From Lacrimispora algidixylanolytica (lineage in GTDB: Bacteria; Bacillota; Clostridia; Lachnospirales; Lachnospiraceae), in contig NZ_MCIA01000012.1 in NCBI RefSeq assembly GCF_003609635.1, positions 1-64,000 of the forward strand: DNA of 64,000 bases. Reading direction: 5' to 3'. A program made the translations under genes and the position numbers. Below the pieces are notes generated by a model that was given only the letters and a program-made list of their open reading frames with translations, had not been told where the DNA came from and did no database searches. Positions 17,487-25,740 of the stretch are shown here, one piece after another. Numbering within the stretch: position 1 is the stretch's first letter; each line of letters opens with the position of its first letter.

Positions 17487-18536
17487 CTACATGGACATAG
17501 TAAGACCGGGGCTTTGCTCGTCTTCCCCGGCCTGATCTATTTCGTATTCTGTTACTGGTTCCGGTCGCGCCGAAACACCCTGCTCCTCCTCTAAATGCCG
17601 TTCTTTTTTCTGCCGTAATCGTTCTTTCTGCTGCTGGGCCTGTGCCGGGTCACGCCAGGCAATACAGCCATCCAGATGTTCCAACAGATGCAGCCTTGCG
17701 GTTTTGAATTCATCTCCAATAAGACCAAGGCGCAGAAGCCAAGTACGGAATGTATATTTTTCGTTGGTGGTTTGTGTCTTGGTTCGGCTGGCACAGCGCT
17801 GATTAAGGGCCTGTGCCGAAATCGCCATACATAGCTGAATGTACGCTTTGATCTTGCCGGCATGGGTAGTGCTGTTGAATAAACGGAACTCCACCGTACC
17901 CTTCTGGAATACACTGTGCAGATTTAAACAGTGGTAGCGGCTGTCATGGTAATGCTCATGGCTGCCATCCGTGCCGTTATACCAGATGCTGCTGACCTGA
18001 TCCAGCGTTTTGGGTCTTCTAGCGTTTAGTTCCTCCAGAAAGCGGCTTTCTACCGGCTTACACCATCGGTGCTGTCTGTCAACAGTCACCTGCAGAGCCT
18101 TATAGATCATATCCTCCTTGGCTGCCATAATATTGGTGATATTCCGCAGCGTGTTAGCGTCAAAAGATGATGCGTCTATATGCACATGAATGCCGCAGGA
18201 GCTGTTGGTAATTGCACCAACCTCCCGAAGCTTGCGGATTAGCTCCTGTACCGTTTCAATGTCCTCCCAGCGACAGATAGGGCTAACCATCTCGGTTCTG
18301 TATTCACTTGGCGCGGAAACGATTTGACGTCCGGATTTTTTCTGTGCAGTAATACTGGAATCACTCATAAACTTCCATTTACGCCCCTGAGAATCCAACG
18401 CAGAATAGGTATCATAACAAGTGCCGTCGTAATGGCTGGCAGTTCCAAAATATTCGGTGGCAACCTTTGCTGCCTGTTCACGAGTCACGCCGGTCATCTC
18501 AATTTCAATGCCAAACCGCTGCTCCTTCATGTCCAT
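17487..18536 (-). CDS. Amidoligase-family (ATP-grasp-like GS fold) enzyme
   Basis: The 349-aa protein shows the amidoligase_2 pattern: RFGIEIEMTG at the N terminus, SPICRWEDIETVQELI, then CGIHVHIDAS and a late TVEFRLFNSTTHAGKI. Glutamine-synthetase-like amidoligases couple amines to carboxylates using ATP. Comparative genomics has linked them to AIG2-type cyclotransferases in mobile elements, as here. The tail is charged and ends EDEQSPGLTMSM, the shared element tail. The substrate is unknown. It is downstream of virB4 in the transfer operon. Confidence 0.85.
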   Translation of the reverse strand: MDMKEQRFGIEIEMTGVTREQAAKVATEYFGTASHYDGTCYDTYSALDSQGRKWKFMSDSSITAQKKSGRQIVSAPSEYRTEMVSPICRWEDIETVQELIRKLREVGAITNSSCGIHVHIDASSFDANTLRNITNIMAAKEDMIYKALQVTVDRQHRWCKPVESRFLEELNARRPKTLDQVSSIWYNGTDGSHEHYHDSRYHCLNLHSVFQKGTVEFRLFNSTTHAGKIKAYIQLCMAISAQALNQRCASRTKTQTTNEKYTFRTWLLRLGLIGDEFKTARLHLLEHLDGCIAWRDPAQAQQQKERLRQKKERHLEEEQGVSARPEPVTEYEIDQAGEDEQSPGLTMSM

Positions 18537-18573
18537 GAGTCATACTCCCTTCGCCGTTTATTCCGGACGGTCA

Positions 18574-20403
18574 TCAGCGACCGCCTGCATTTCCGAACAA
18601 CTTTGCCTTATGCTCCGGTGCATGAACCATCAGGTTATAGCGCTCATTTCCGCATTTATAGAGGCACACACCCTGCTGGGGATAACGGATAAGCTCAAAT
18701 TCAGATCTCTCCAGCTGAAGGGTATCCATGTAGAATTTTGCATCAATGGAGCCTGCATTAAAAAGAAACTGGTGAGTCGGGATGGAAAACAGTGGTTTGG
18801 TCAGCTCTCGGATATGCTCTACATTAAAATCCTCCAAATTCTGCGAGGCAAGAATGACGGCGCTTTCCTTTTTACGCACACGTTTCATGAAGTTGCGGAT
18901 ATATTCAATTGCTGGCAGGTTCGTCAGAAACAGATACAGTTCATCAATGCTGGCAGCGGTGTTCCCAGTGGTTAAAAGCTCATTGCTCATATAGGACAAC
19001 ACGTTGAACAGTAAGGCGTTTCGCAGATTTTTACTGGCATTCAGCACACCCTTAACACCAAAGGTTATAAAATCATTGCTGGTGATGTTGGTATGGCCGT
19101 TGAAAAACTTAGACTCCGCTCCTTTGCACATGGAATGGAGTCCAAGACAAATTTCCCGCAGAGAATCTGCTGTATAAAGCTGACGGTGACTTTCATCGAA
19201 GTTCTTGTATTCCGTTTCGATGAAGTCGTACAAATCAGAAAGGAGGGGGTAATCCGTATGCTTTAAACGGTCAAAATTGCTTCGATCGGTGATACCCCAT
19301 TTCTCATAAAGCCTCCCCAGCATGATTTCAATTGTGTCAATTTCTCTGTCAGTAAAGTCCTTATAGGTACGAAAAAAATCCTTTAAAAAGCTGATGTGCT
19401 GACTGAGCTTGCTGCTCTGCCGGAATGCCTGGGGTGCCTCTGTATCTTTTGGGTCGCCGGTTTCATCCCAGCTTTTTGGCTCCAATACATTGATAATGAA
19501 TTCGCCAGACATGAGGTCAATGAAGCAGCCACCGAGATTGAGGGTCAGATCCTCGTACTCCATTTCGGGATCTAGTCCAATAATGTGCATGCCGGATTCC
19601 CTCAGGTTACACAGAATGAGTTTAAGAAGGTAGCTTTTGCCTTGTCCTGAATTTCCAAGAATGAGGATATTAGCATTGGTTTTGTCATCAGCACGGCGGT
19701 TAAAATCCGCCAGTATGTTACTGCCGAATTTATCCCGACCAAGATAGAAGCCGTTGGGATCGGTCTTGCCGGAATAATTAAATGGATACAGGTTTGCGAC
19801 CGAGCTGGCAGGAAGCACCCGTTCAAACTGATCTCCGAACACGTTATAGCCGGAGGGCATGGCACACTGGAATCCCTGCTGTTGGCGCAGCATCAGGCGG
19901 TCCACGTTGAGCTTGCTCCGTATGAGTTCGGTTAAAACCTCCGTCTGTAAGAGCTTCAGCTGGTCATAGTCATTGGAAGTTAGTTCTATATACACAGCGA
20001 CATGAAGCAGTGGTTCCCGGCTCCGATGCATCTGTGCTACGATAGTGGCAACGTCCTGCAGATTACTTTCCGCTGTGACCGTCTGCTGTAAATCCTGCGT
20101 ACTGGTACTTTGCATACGATTTTTGTTTGCAGCATTTGAGATGATTTTCTTTTCCTCTACCGGGGTAACATGACGGGTATAGAGGTGCAGCGTCACGCCG
20201 TCCTTTTCACCAAGATGACGGAGTATAGCCTGTTCATCAGTGGCAGTTGGGTATTCACGAAGTGCCCACACACAGCGGTAAGTGTTGCCGCAAATAAAAT
20301 GTTCCGTATTAAATTTGACCACCGTGGGCGCGATCATATCAAGAAACTCCTGAATTCGAATATCCTTCTGCGATATACTCTCAGGATTGCTTTTTTTCGA
20401 CAT
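18574..20403 (-). CDS. VirB4-type conjugation ATPase
   Basis: This is the main ATPase of the type IV secretion channel, bound to the inner face of the membrane. Walker A is ILGNSGQGKSYLLK at roughly residue 250 and the Walker B-like region is AASIDELYLFLTNLP. The sequence VILASQNLEDF lies near the end. The ATG at 20403 has AAAGGAG 7 nt upstream; the TTG two codons earlier does not fit better. At 609 aa it lacks the VirB4 N-terminal part. The separate 195-aa protein at 21365 may supply that part. Confidence 0.93.
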   Translation of the reverse strand: MSKKSNPESISQKDIRIQEFLDMIAPTVVKFNTEHFICGNTYRCVWALREYPTATDEQAILRHLGEKDGVTLHLYTRHVTPVEEKKIISNAANKNRMQSTSTQDLQQTVTAESNLQDVATIVAQMHRSREPLLHVAVYIELTSNDYDQLKLLQTEVLTELIRSKLNVDRLMLRQQQGFQCAMPSGYNVFGDQFERVLPASSVANLYPFNYSGKTDPNGFYLGRDKFGSNILADFNRRADDKTNANILILGNSGQGKSYLLKLILCNLRESGMHIIGLDPEMEYEDLTLNLGGCFIDLMSGEFIINVLEPKSWDETGDPKDTEAPQAFRQSSKLSQHISFLKDFFRTYKDFTDREIDTIEIMLGRLYEKWGITDRSNFDRLKHTDYPLLSDLYDFIETEYKNFDESHRQLYTADSLREICLGLHSMCKGAESKFFNGHTNITSNDFITFGVKGVLNASKNLRNALLFNVLSYMSNELLTTGNTAASIDELYLFLTNLPAIEYIRNFMKRVRKKESAVILASQNLEDFNVEHIRELTKPLFSIPTHQFLFNAGSIDAKFYMDTLQLERSEFELIRYPQQGVCLYKCGNERYNLMVHAPEHKAKLFGNAGGR

Positions 20404-20431
20404 AAGCAAGCTCCTTTCGTTTGAACTAACT

Positions 20432-20460
20432 AAAAAAAACCGCCACTAAAAAGTGACGGC
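20432..20460 (-). terminator. Terminator between fic and virB4
   Basis: GCCGTCACT and AGTGGCGGT form a stem followed by eight T on the minus strand, directly upstream of virB4. Confidence 0.75.
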
Positions 20461-20486
20461 TTGCTGTTGAAGAATATTTAATTGTT

Positions 20487-20527
20487 AACTAGAAAGACCC
20501 CCATTATTACTGGAGGTCTTTCTAGTT
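20487..20527. terminator. Inverted repeat at the end of fic
   Basis: Perfect 13-bp arms AACTAGAAAGACC/GGTCTTTCTAGTT surround a 15-nt loop. The repeat includes the fic stop codon. It could act as a terminator or mark the border of an inserted gene. Confidence 0.65.
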
Positions 20528-21293
20528 AAAGTTGTTGTTGCTGTGTTTGTTCCTGTGAAATTGCCATTCCAAGATAGCGGTCAAGCTGCTCTACCTCTAG
20601 GGATGCAATCATATTGGAAAATGGTTTTATATCCCGTTCTACTGCATAAGCTTCCAGAACATTAAAATATTCCAGACGGTTTTCCTTTGCGATAGATATT
20701 GGCAAAAAGCCATGAGCCATCAGTTGATAGTTCATGATTAATCTAGAGGTTCTTCCATTTCCATCAGCAAACGGATGTATTCTCACAAATTCAGCATGTG
20801 TCCAGGCTGCAAGCTCAATTACATTTTCTATTGCTGTATCCTGCAAATCCATATAAAATGCTTTTACCTGACGATACATCTCGTTAGGGCTTGGTGGAGT
20901 ATGAGAGGCACCAGAAATATAAACATCTACGTTCCGATATATTCCTCCAATCATAATATTTTCCATTAAATTAGCATGTAAGTCCTTAATAATATGCTCG
21001 TCCAAAGGCTTCTTTTCTGAAATACAGTCTTTTACATACTGATAGGCTTTATTATGATTGATGACCTCATAAATTTCTCGAAGTTTTTTTCCTCCTACGG
21101 ACAGCCCTTCCTCCAATACCACCTTAGTTTCCAGAAGGGTAAGTGTGTTCCCTTCAATCGCTGTAGAATTATGCGTATATTGTAGTTCAAATTGCTGTGC
21201 GTAGCTTTTTACCGTTATTTCAGGGAGTGAATCTTTAATTTGTTCGTAGTCATCTCTCTTTTGAAGTAATACTTTATAATCCAAGCTATCCAC
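20526..21293 (-). CDS. Fic-family protein (AMP transferase)
   Basis: Fic enzymes transfer AMP or another nucleotide group to target proteins. The catalytic motif HPFADGNGRTSR is complete at residues 173-184. An inhibitory helix motif (STAIEGN, residues 43-49) lies N-terminal in the same protein, the self-inhibited class II layout. No antitoxin gene is therefore needed. A C-terminal tail ends ISQEQTQQQQL. The gene sits inside the transfer operon between two terminators and the virB4 and traC-like genes, as an inserted cargo would. GAGTGG precedes the ATG. Confidence 0.92.
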   Translation of the reverse strand: MDSLDYKVLLQKRDDYEQIKDSLPEITVKSYAQQFELQYTHNSTAIEGNTLTLLETKVVLEEGLSVGGKKLREIYEVINHNKAYQYVKDCISEKKPLDEHIIKDLHANLMENIMIGGIYRNVDVYISGASHTPPSPNEMYRQVKAFYMDLQDTAIENVIELAAWTHAEFVRIHPFADGNGRTSRLIMNYQLMAHGFLPISIAKENRLEYFNVLEAYAVERDIKPFSNMIASLEVEQLDRYLGMAISQEQTQQQQL

Positions 21294-21364
21294 TCCTTTC
21301 TTCTCTATTCCTAATATGATATTTTACCATGTTTTGGTTATTTATTCAATGCAAGACTAAGATA

Positions 21365-21952
21365 TTAATCACCAAGTATCACCCAACGCTCACCGTCATA
21401 ATCCTCAAATTTTTCGGTTGTAACATTCTGTTCAAAATAGACTGCCAGTAATCGCTTAATATCTTCCTTGCCAGCTCGTTGTGCAATGAATCCCTGCTCC
21501 CGCAAAATTTTCTCTATGCGATTTAAATAAGGGAAAACCTCACTTTCCTTTTCGTTACAAAGCCGTATGATGACGAGGAATTCCCGCGCTGTTGCCATCT
21601 GCACCTGTATTCGGTCAAGATGAAGAAGATCCAACTCCAGCAGCTTCCGCACAGCCAGTTTGTCCTCTTGCTCCATACGGCTTCGCAAAAATCGCTTATT
21701 ATCCTCGTAGCTCTCCCGGCTATTGAGACAAAGGAACTCTAACTCAGCAAAGCCTTTGAGAACAGTCATCAACGCATATATACGAGCTGATATACTTTCT
21801 TCTGATAAAACAGAAATATTCGTGGGCTTAATCATAAAATACACCAGCCGATCGCTCCTGTAGGTTTCAAGACAATAATCCATCACCTCTCTGGTTCCAA
21901 TCAGTTGACGGGTAACCTGACCCTGTCTTGTACTTTTCTTTTCTTTACTCAT
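21365..21952 (-). CDS. Conjugation protein, VirB4 N-domain-like
   Basis: The 195-aa protein starts at the ATG at 21952, which overlaps the stop of the PrgI-like gene (ATGA). The region SDRLVYFMIKPTNISVLS followed by long helices resembles the N-terminal domain of VirB4 proteins. The virB4 here is short at its N terminus. A split VirB4 is one reading; an independent membrane-channel partner is another. No membrane segment is visible. A Fic gene separates it from virB4. Confidence 0.6.
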   Translation of the reverse strand: MSKEKKSTRQGQVTRQLIGTREVMDYCLETYRSDRLVYFMIKPTNISVLSEESISARIYALMTVLKGFAELEFLCLNSRESYEDNKRFLRSRMEQEDKLAVRKLLELDLLHLDRIQVQMATAREFLVIIRLCNEKESEVFPYLNRIEKILREQGFIAQRAGKEDIKRLLAVYFEQNVTTEKFEDYDGERWVILGD

Positions 21953-22212
21953 TTTGGATACCCCCATTCGTAGGTCTGCTGTTTCGTTAAAAAGAAGGCG
22001 CAGGAATATTTAATAAAGTCTAGGATGCTGATATCATCAAAACGTATCGTTAAAAAGGCATAAAGGGCGGTAATCACAATAGGGGGCAAAAGCCACAGCT
22101 GCACCAATGCATACACAGATATTAAAAGCCCCACGCCGATGATGCCAATATCCCGCAGCTGCCACAGCCAGAGCGTGGCCTTTGATTTTAAGTTATCGGG
22201 ATAGATGTACAT
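21949..22212 (-). CDS. PrgI/VirB3-like membrane protein
   Basis: The 87-aa protein has two adjoining hydrophobic segments (residues ~22-42 and ~44-58) after a basic N terminus, and a hydrophilic C terminus. Size and topology match PrgI/VirB3-type inner-membrane channel components. The order VirB6-like, PrgI-like, VirB4 is the usual one in Gram-positive conjugative elements. AGGAGGAATACGC precedes the ATG. Its stop overlaps the next gene. Confidence 0.8.
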   Translation of the reverse strand: MYIYPDNLKSKATLWLWQLRDIGIIGVGLLISVYALVQLWLLPPIVITALYAFLTIRFDDISILDFIKYSCAFFLTKQQTYEWGYPK

Positions 22213-22250
22213 GCGTATTCCTCCTGTTCCTTTCTAAATTTAGTAAATAG

Positions 22251-22288
22251 GCGATTCTCCGGAGCACATGCTCCACACAGGGAATCGC
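22251..22288 (-). promoter_or_regulatory. Two-tier hairpin before the PrgI-like gene
   Basis: Outer arms GCGATTC/GAATCGC enclose an inner GGAGCA-CA-TGCTCC stem. It lies about 40 nt upstream of the PrgI-like start in the messenger and has no T-tract. It may be an RNA processing or stability element inside the transfer operon. Confidence 0.5.
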
Positions 22289-22449
22289 TACAGTCCTTCA
22301 TATAGGCTGCCGAGAGTTAACGGCTTTATCAATATCGTATTCCGGTGGAAGGCGCTTCCTCCGGCATAAATTCCTTCTGCCCATAATTTTCTCTCCTGAT
22401 ACTCTCCTAACTGGTATACCCAGCCGTTCGGCCTCTTTAAGCTCATCAT
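22288..22449 (-). CDS. Possible small coupled protein after virB6
   Basis: A 53-aa frame starts at ATGATG overlapping the virB6 stop (AAATGATGA) and stops at 22288. The sequence (MSLKRPNGWVYQLGEYQERK...) has no membrane segment. Overlapping starts are common in this operon, which is the main support. I do not recognise the product, and two other short frames also cross this stretch. Confidence 0.35.
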   Translation of the reverse strand: MMSLKRPNGWVYQLGEYQERKLWAEGIYAGGSAFHRNTILIKPLTLGSLYEGL

Positions 22450-23348
22450 TTTGCCACCGCCTTCACAATAGTCTTTGTAATATTCATGGCAGCCTGCCCG
22501 GCATATACGGCACTCATAAAGTTGCCTTTCGTACTGGTATCCAGCCCAAAGGCTCCGGCGATCCGGGGAATTTCTCCTGCTGCCAGCATCAGACCTAACC
22601 CCAGCAGAGCATTATCCTTAATCACCATCAGACCGGCAATGAGGATGGTGGCCTGCAGGAAAGCAGTCAGGCACAGACCTACAATCTGCTTGCACCAGCC
22701 AGTAAAGCCGTCGATGTATCCACGGGGAACTGAAAACATGTACAGACTCCCCACAGCAATCTGAATGAGCAAGATTCCTCCGCGCTTAAGATTTGCAAAA
22801 AATATATTAATTACGGCATAGCCCATCATAATCAGGATAAATAGCATCATGATGGGGCTGGTGATTATGCCCAGACCGCCGAATACGCCAACGCTGCCCG
22901 CACTTTCAAGGCTACCTGCTGCGGAAAGCTCGCTTATGATGTTGCCTGCAAGAGTGTTCACGCCGCTTCCAGAGCCCGTTATGCCCGCTGCCAGGCTGCT
23001 CTGCAGAGAAATGGACAGCTTGTAAAGCTCCACCGGAACCGTAGAAAACAGTCCTACCGCCATAAAGCCCTTTATAGCGTTAAGAGCAGTATCACGGATA
23101 CTTCCTCTTCCGGACTGATATTCAATCGCACATTCAAACATGGAGACTACCAGCCCAGTACCATAGAGCGTCCAAGACAGATAAACAAAAAACAGCACAA
23201 TTGACTTAACCCAACTCATCTCGAACAGCTCCGCCCCCATACCACCCATGGCAGAAAAGAAATTTCCGAGAAATCCGATAATTTGACCATAAATCCAATC
23301 AAGAATCTGACCCAGCACCGTATCGGCTACAAAGTCCCATATGAACAT
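22446..23348 (-). CDS. VirB6/TrbL-like channel membrane protein
   Basis: The 300-aa protein has several strong hydrophobic segments (for example residues ~47-68, ~155-178, ~182-205 and ~225-250) and Gly/Ser-rich loops around ITGSGSGVNTLAGN. This is the multi-spanning layout of the VirB6/TrbL channel protein. GGAGGTGATGTC precedes the ATG. It is the first gene of the type IV secretion block in transcription order, with a terminator upstream, so a promoter should lie between 23348 and 23450. Confidence 0.85.
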   Translation of the reverse strand: MFIWDFVADTVLGQILDWIYGQIIGFLGNFFSAMGGMGAELFEMSWVKSIVLFFVYLSWTLYGTGLVVSMFECAIEYQSGRGSIRDTALNAIKGFMAVGLFSTVPVELYKLSISLQSSLAAGITGSGSGVNTLAGNIISELSAAGSLESAGSVGVFGGLGIITSPIMMLFILIMMGYAVINIFFANLKRGGILLIQIAVGSLYMFSVPRGYIDGFTGWCKQIVGLCLTAFLQATILIAGLMVIKDNALLGLGLMLAAGEIPRIAGAFGLDTSTKGNFMSAVYAGQAAMNITKTIVKAVAK

Positions 23349-23415
23349 GACATCACCTCCAAAAAAAGAGCCCTTTCAGGCCCCTATCAATTCAACCACG
23401 CACAACATATGGGGT

Positions 23416-23452
23416 TGAAAAAAGGCTCCCGCAAAAATATGCGAAAGCCTTG
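23416..23452 (-). terminator. Terminator upstream of virB6
   Basis: AAGGCTTTCGCA pairs with TGCGGGAGCCTT around a short AT loop and is followed by TTTTTT on the minus strand. It closes the truncated gene at 23494. Confidence 0.75.
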
Positions 23453-23493
23453 CTATTTACTGTTATTCAAAGATCAAAGCCTCGAAAGCATCT

Positions 23494-23871
23494 CTATCCT
23501 GATGTAACTTCATATTCCACGTCCATAAACAAATCAACTAGCAGTATTAAAACTTTAGGGGAATAGAATCTGCGCGCAGTAAAAATAAGTGTAAGGGTAT
23601 CTAGCTGCTTTTTTTTTGCATACTGGCGCAGTAGCTGTTTCGGGTTTTCTGCATCAATATGGGCATTGGGCAGTTCACTTACCAAATCGATGAACTGTAG
23701 AAGTTTCCAGTTCTCATCCGTTACTGGTACAGCAGGCTTACATGTCACGATGTGGCAGCCTTCTGGCAGTTTTGCTCCATACCGGTTTGTAGTGATTTCA
23801 ATATCGCGCGGCAACAAAGTTGATAGGCCCAGCCTGTTTAGCAAAGATGCTCCGCTTTCATATCCAATTCT
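23494..23871 (-). pseudogene. Truncated AbiEi/DUF6088-like antitoxin-type protein
   Basis: The frame RIGYESGASLLNRLGLSTLL, then CKPAVPVTDENWKLLQFIDL resembles the C-terminal part of AbiEi/DUF6088 proteins (winged-helix antitoxins of type IV toxin-antitoxin systems). A TAA stop lies directly before RIGYES, and a terminator just upstream. The N-terminal DNA-binding half of about 80 residues and any start codon with a ribosome binding site are therefore missing. No AbiEii-type toxin gene follows. I read it as a relic. Confidence 0.6.
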
Positions 23872-23876
23872 TTAAA

Positions 23877-23908
23877 TAAAAAAAGCCCTCCGAGCGATTC
23901 GGAAAAGC
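23877..23908 (-). terminator. Terminator upstream of the AbiEi-like relic
   Basis: TCCGA-ATCGC-TCGGA with imperfect flanking pairs (GCTTT/AGGGC) is followed by seven T on the minus strand. Confidence 0.65.
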
Positions 23909-23944
23909 ATTGACTTGACATTTTATCTCTTCTGAGTTTACATG

Positions 23945-24209
23945 GTATTGGCGGGGTTTCCCCGACAATAAAAAACGTCATGGCAGGCTGATGTGTAGCG
24001 AGCACATCAACCCTGCGCTAAGGTGAATCGAGCACCCAGCACAACCGCAAAGCGGCACCACGACAAGATTATTATACTGCATCTGTCGGTGCGGCACAAG
24101 ATGAAAAAACAAGCGTGTGCATGGGAAATGGGGTGTACTTACCCCCGCCTTTGCATGCGCTTTTATAATACGGGAAATTCCCGACCACATTATGAAAGGT
24201 CGGGATACT
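23945..24209. other. Non-coding region rich in inverted repeats
   Basis: In 260 bp there are GGGG-TTT-CCCC, TGATGTG-n7-CACATCA (~23991-24011), CCGC-AAA-GCGG, GGGGT-GTACT-TACCCC (~24130-24146) and TCCCGACC-n11-GGTCGGGA (~24179-24205). The last overlaps the ribosome binding region of the gene at 24210. The region lies at the point where plus- and minus-strand genes diverge. It could be a control region, a replication origin or a second transfer-origin candidate. Confidence 0.5.
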
Positions 24210-24872
24210 ATGAATATTTTTGAACACAAATCCAGTTTTCTGGGGAGGCAGGAGGTTGAATACTCTGGAGACTCCCTCTTGTCACTGCTAAGGCTTGCCA
24301 AGCAGATCCGGCAGAGGCTTGGAACACAGGACTATTTGCTGGACTGCTACCTCTCCCTCTTTTTCGAGGGAGTCAGCACAATACTTACTTATGAAGCCGC
24401 TAGTGATGGCTTTATGGGGTGCGGTGAATTCCAGAGCCTATGCCTTCATGTACTGGACGGCACTGAGCCAGATAGTCCACACCCTCTTTACCATCAGATA
24501 TTGGAAACTTATGAAGCGCAGAGAAAAAGATTATCCTTTCAGGAAAATAACACGCAATTGTATATGCTCCTGGTTTTCCTTGAAGACGAGCTGCAGGCTT
24601 ATGCGACTGAATGTTTCGTAAAAGAACAAGTAAAAATCATTGATGATGTTATTGATTTCTTCCGACAGAAGGAGTTTTATAACCAAATTTCTCAGATTGT
24701 AGGCGAGCCATTTATGGAAGAACTCAACTTAAGGCTGAAAAAGCGGTTTCTGCTTGCTCCAATTGCGGTAGTGTTTGCTCAAGGCTTTACTGATGAATTA
24801 ATTGACAGGCTTAGGTGCCGTGATCCAGAAACTAGCAAACAAATATTTCAGCTTATGATGGATGTCCTGTAA
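24210..24872 (+). CDS. Unrecognised 220-aa ICE protein
   Basis: The ATG at 24210 (MNIFEHKSSFLGRQEVEYSG) has AAAGG about 10 nt upstream, inside the inverted repeat TCCCGACC/GGTCGGGA. Longer starts at 24117 or 24192 would cross that structure. The protein is helical and soluble, with no motif I know. It is one of few plus-strand genes in the ICE and is followed by its own terminator. Divergent position, hairpin over the ribosome binding site and single-gene unit suggest a separately controlled gene, perhaps a regulator. That is inference only. Confidence 0.55.
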   Translation: MNIFEHKSSFLGRQEVEYSGDSLLSLLRLAKQIRQRLGTQDYLLDCYLSLFFEGVSTILTYEAASDGFMGCGEFQSLCLHVLDGTEPDSPHPLYHQILETYEAQRKRLSFQENNTQLYMLLVFLEDELQAYATECFVKEQVKIIDDVIDFFRQKEFYNQISQIVGEPFMEELNLRLKKRFLLAPIAVVFAQGFTDELIDRLRCRDPETSKQIFQLMMDVL

Positions 24873-24897
24873 CAGTAATAAATAACTGGAGAAGTAT

Positions 24898-24930
24898 AAG
24901 CACAGGGAGAATCGACTCTCTGTGCTTTTC
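24898..24930 (+). terminator. Terminator of the 220-aa protein gene
   Basis: AAGCACAGGGAG and CTCTCTGTGCTT form a 12-bp stem around AATCGA and are followed by TTCTG on the plus strand. Confidence 0.75.
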
Positions 24931-25067
24931 TGCTAATTCATAATGAGTTGCTTGTATCCATTTCGTCTCTATGGTAAACTTTTCTTAGATTTTCTACTCA
25001 GTAAAATATTTTTGAAAAGGTAGTAATCGAAGTTTAAGCTTAAGAAGCGAATTTATATAACAAGAAG

Positions 25068-25475
25068 GTGGAAAAGATAAAGAAGTCAACTATTATAGCA
25101 AATTTTTGTAGTCCAATCAAAACCGTTTGGAACATTGTTACTGACAATACAGCGTATGCTTGGCGTAGTAATGTAGTAAGAATTGAAGTGTCAGATGATG
25201 GCAATAGCTTTACTGAATTTACAAATGAGGGATTTGAAACTCAGTTTACTATTACGATGAAAAATCCATATGAACGCTATGAATTTGATATGAAAAACAA
25301 AAATATGAACGGGCATTGGATTGGGCTTTTTTCAAAAGACGGATCTGGCACAAAGATTGAATTCACAGAAGAAGTTGAAGTCGCAAATCCCATTATGAAT
25401 TTATTTGTAAAGTCATATCTTAAAAGGCAACAAGAAACTTATGTTATAGATTTGAGAAAATCATTGGGCGAATAA
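25068..25475 (+). CDS. SRPBCC-fold protein
   Basis: The 135-aa protein has the START/SRPBCC layout: IKTVWNIVTDNTAYAWRSNV near the N terminus and GTKIEFTEEVEV then a long C-terminal helix. These proteins form a hydrophobic pocket and often bind lipids or small molecules. The only start available is GTG at 25068, but GAAGG abuts it with almost no spacing. Expression may therefore be weak or the true start unusual. It may be host cargo carried with the neighbouring AraC regulator. Confidence 0.7.
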   Translation: MEKIKKSTIIANFCSPIKTVWNIVTDNTAYAWRSNVVRIEVSDDGNSFTEFTNEGFETQFTITMKNPYERYEFDMKNKNMNGHWIGLFSKDGSGTKIEFTEEVEVANPIMNLFVKSYLKRQQETYVIDLRKSLGE

Positions 25476-25740
25476 AATGAGCATTGCACGGGATTTTGAA
25501 AAATAGTCCAACCAAATAAAATCTTACTTATCACGAAGTTGAGCCATTGCATCAAAATGAAGATGCAACGGCTCCTGCTTTGCCTATATGCCTAAGATGC
25601 CCCAGAGTATCCTTGCATAAGGACAGTGGTTCGCAACTGTTTCTATGGTAAAATGATTAAAGTACTGTTAAAAAGGCATTTACAGTCAAGCGGTATATCC
25701 CCCAGCTATGGTATTCTTCAGAAGAAGGAGGTGCTTACAC

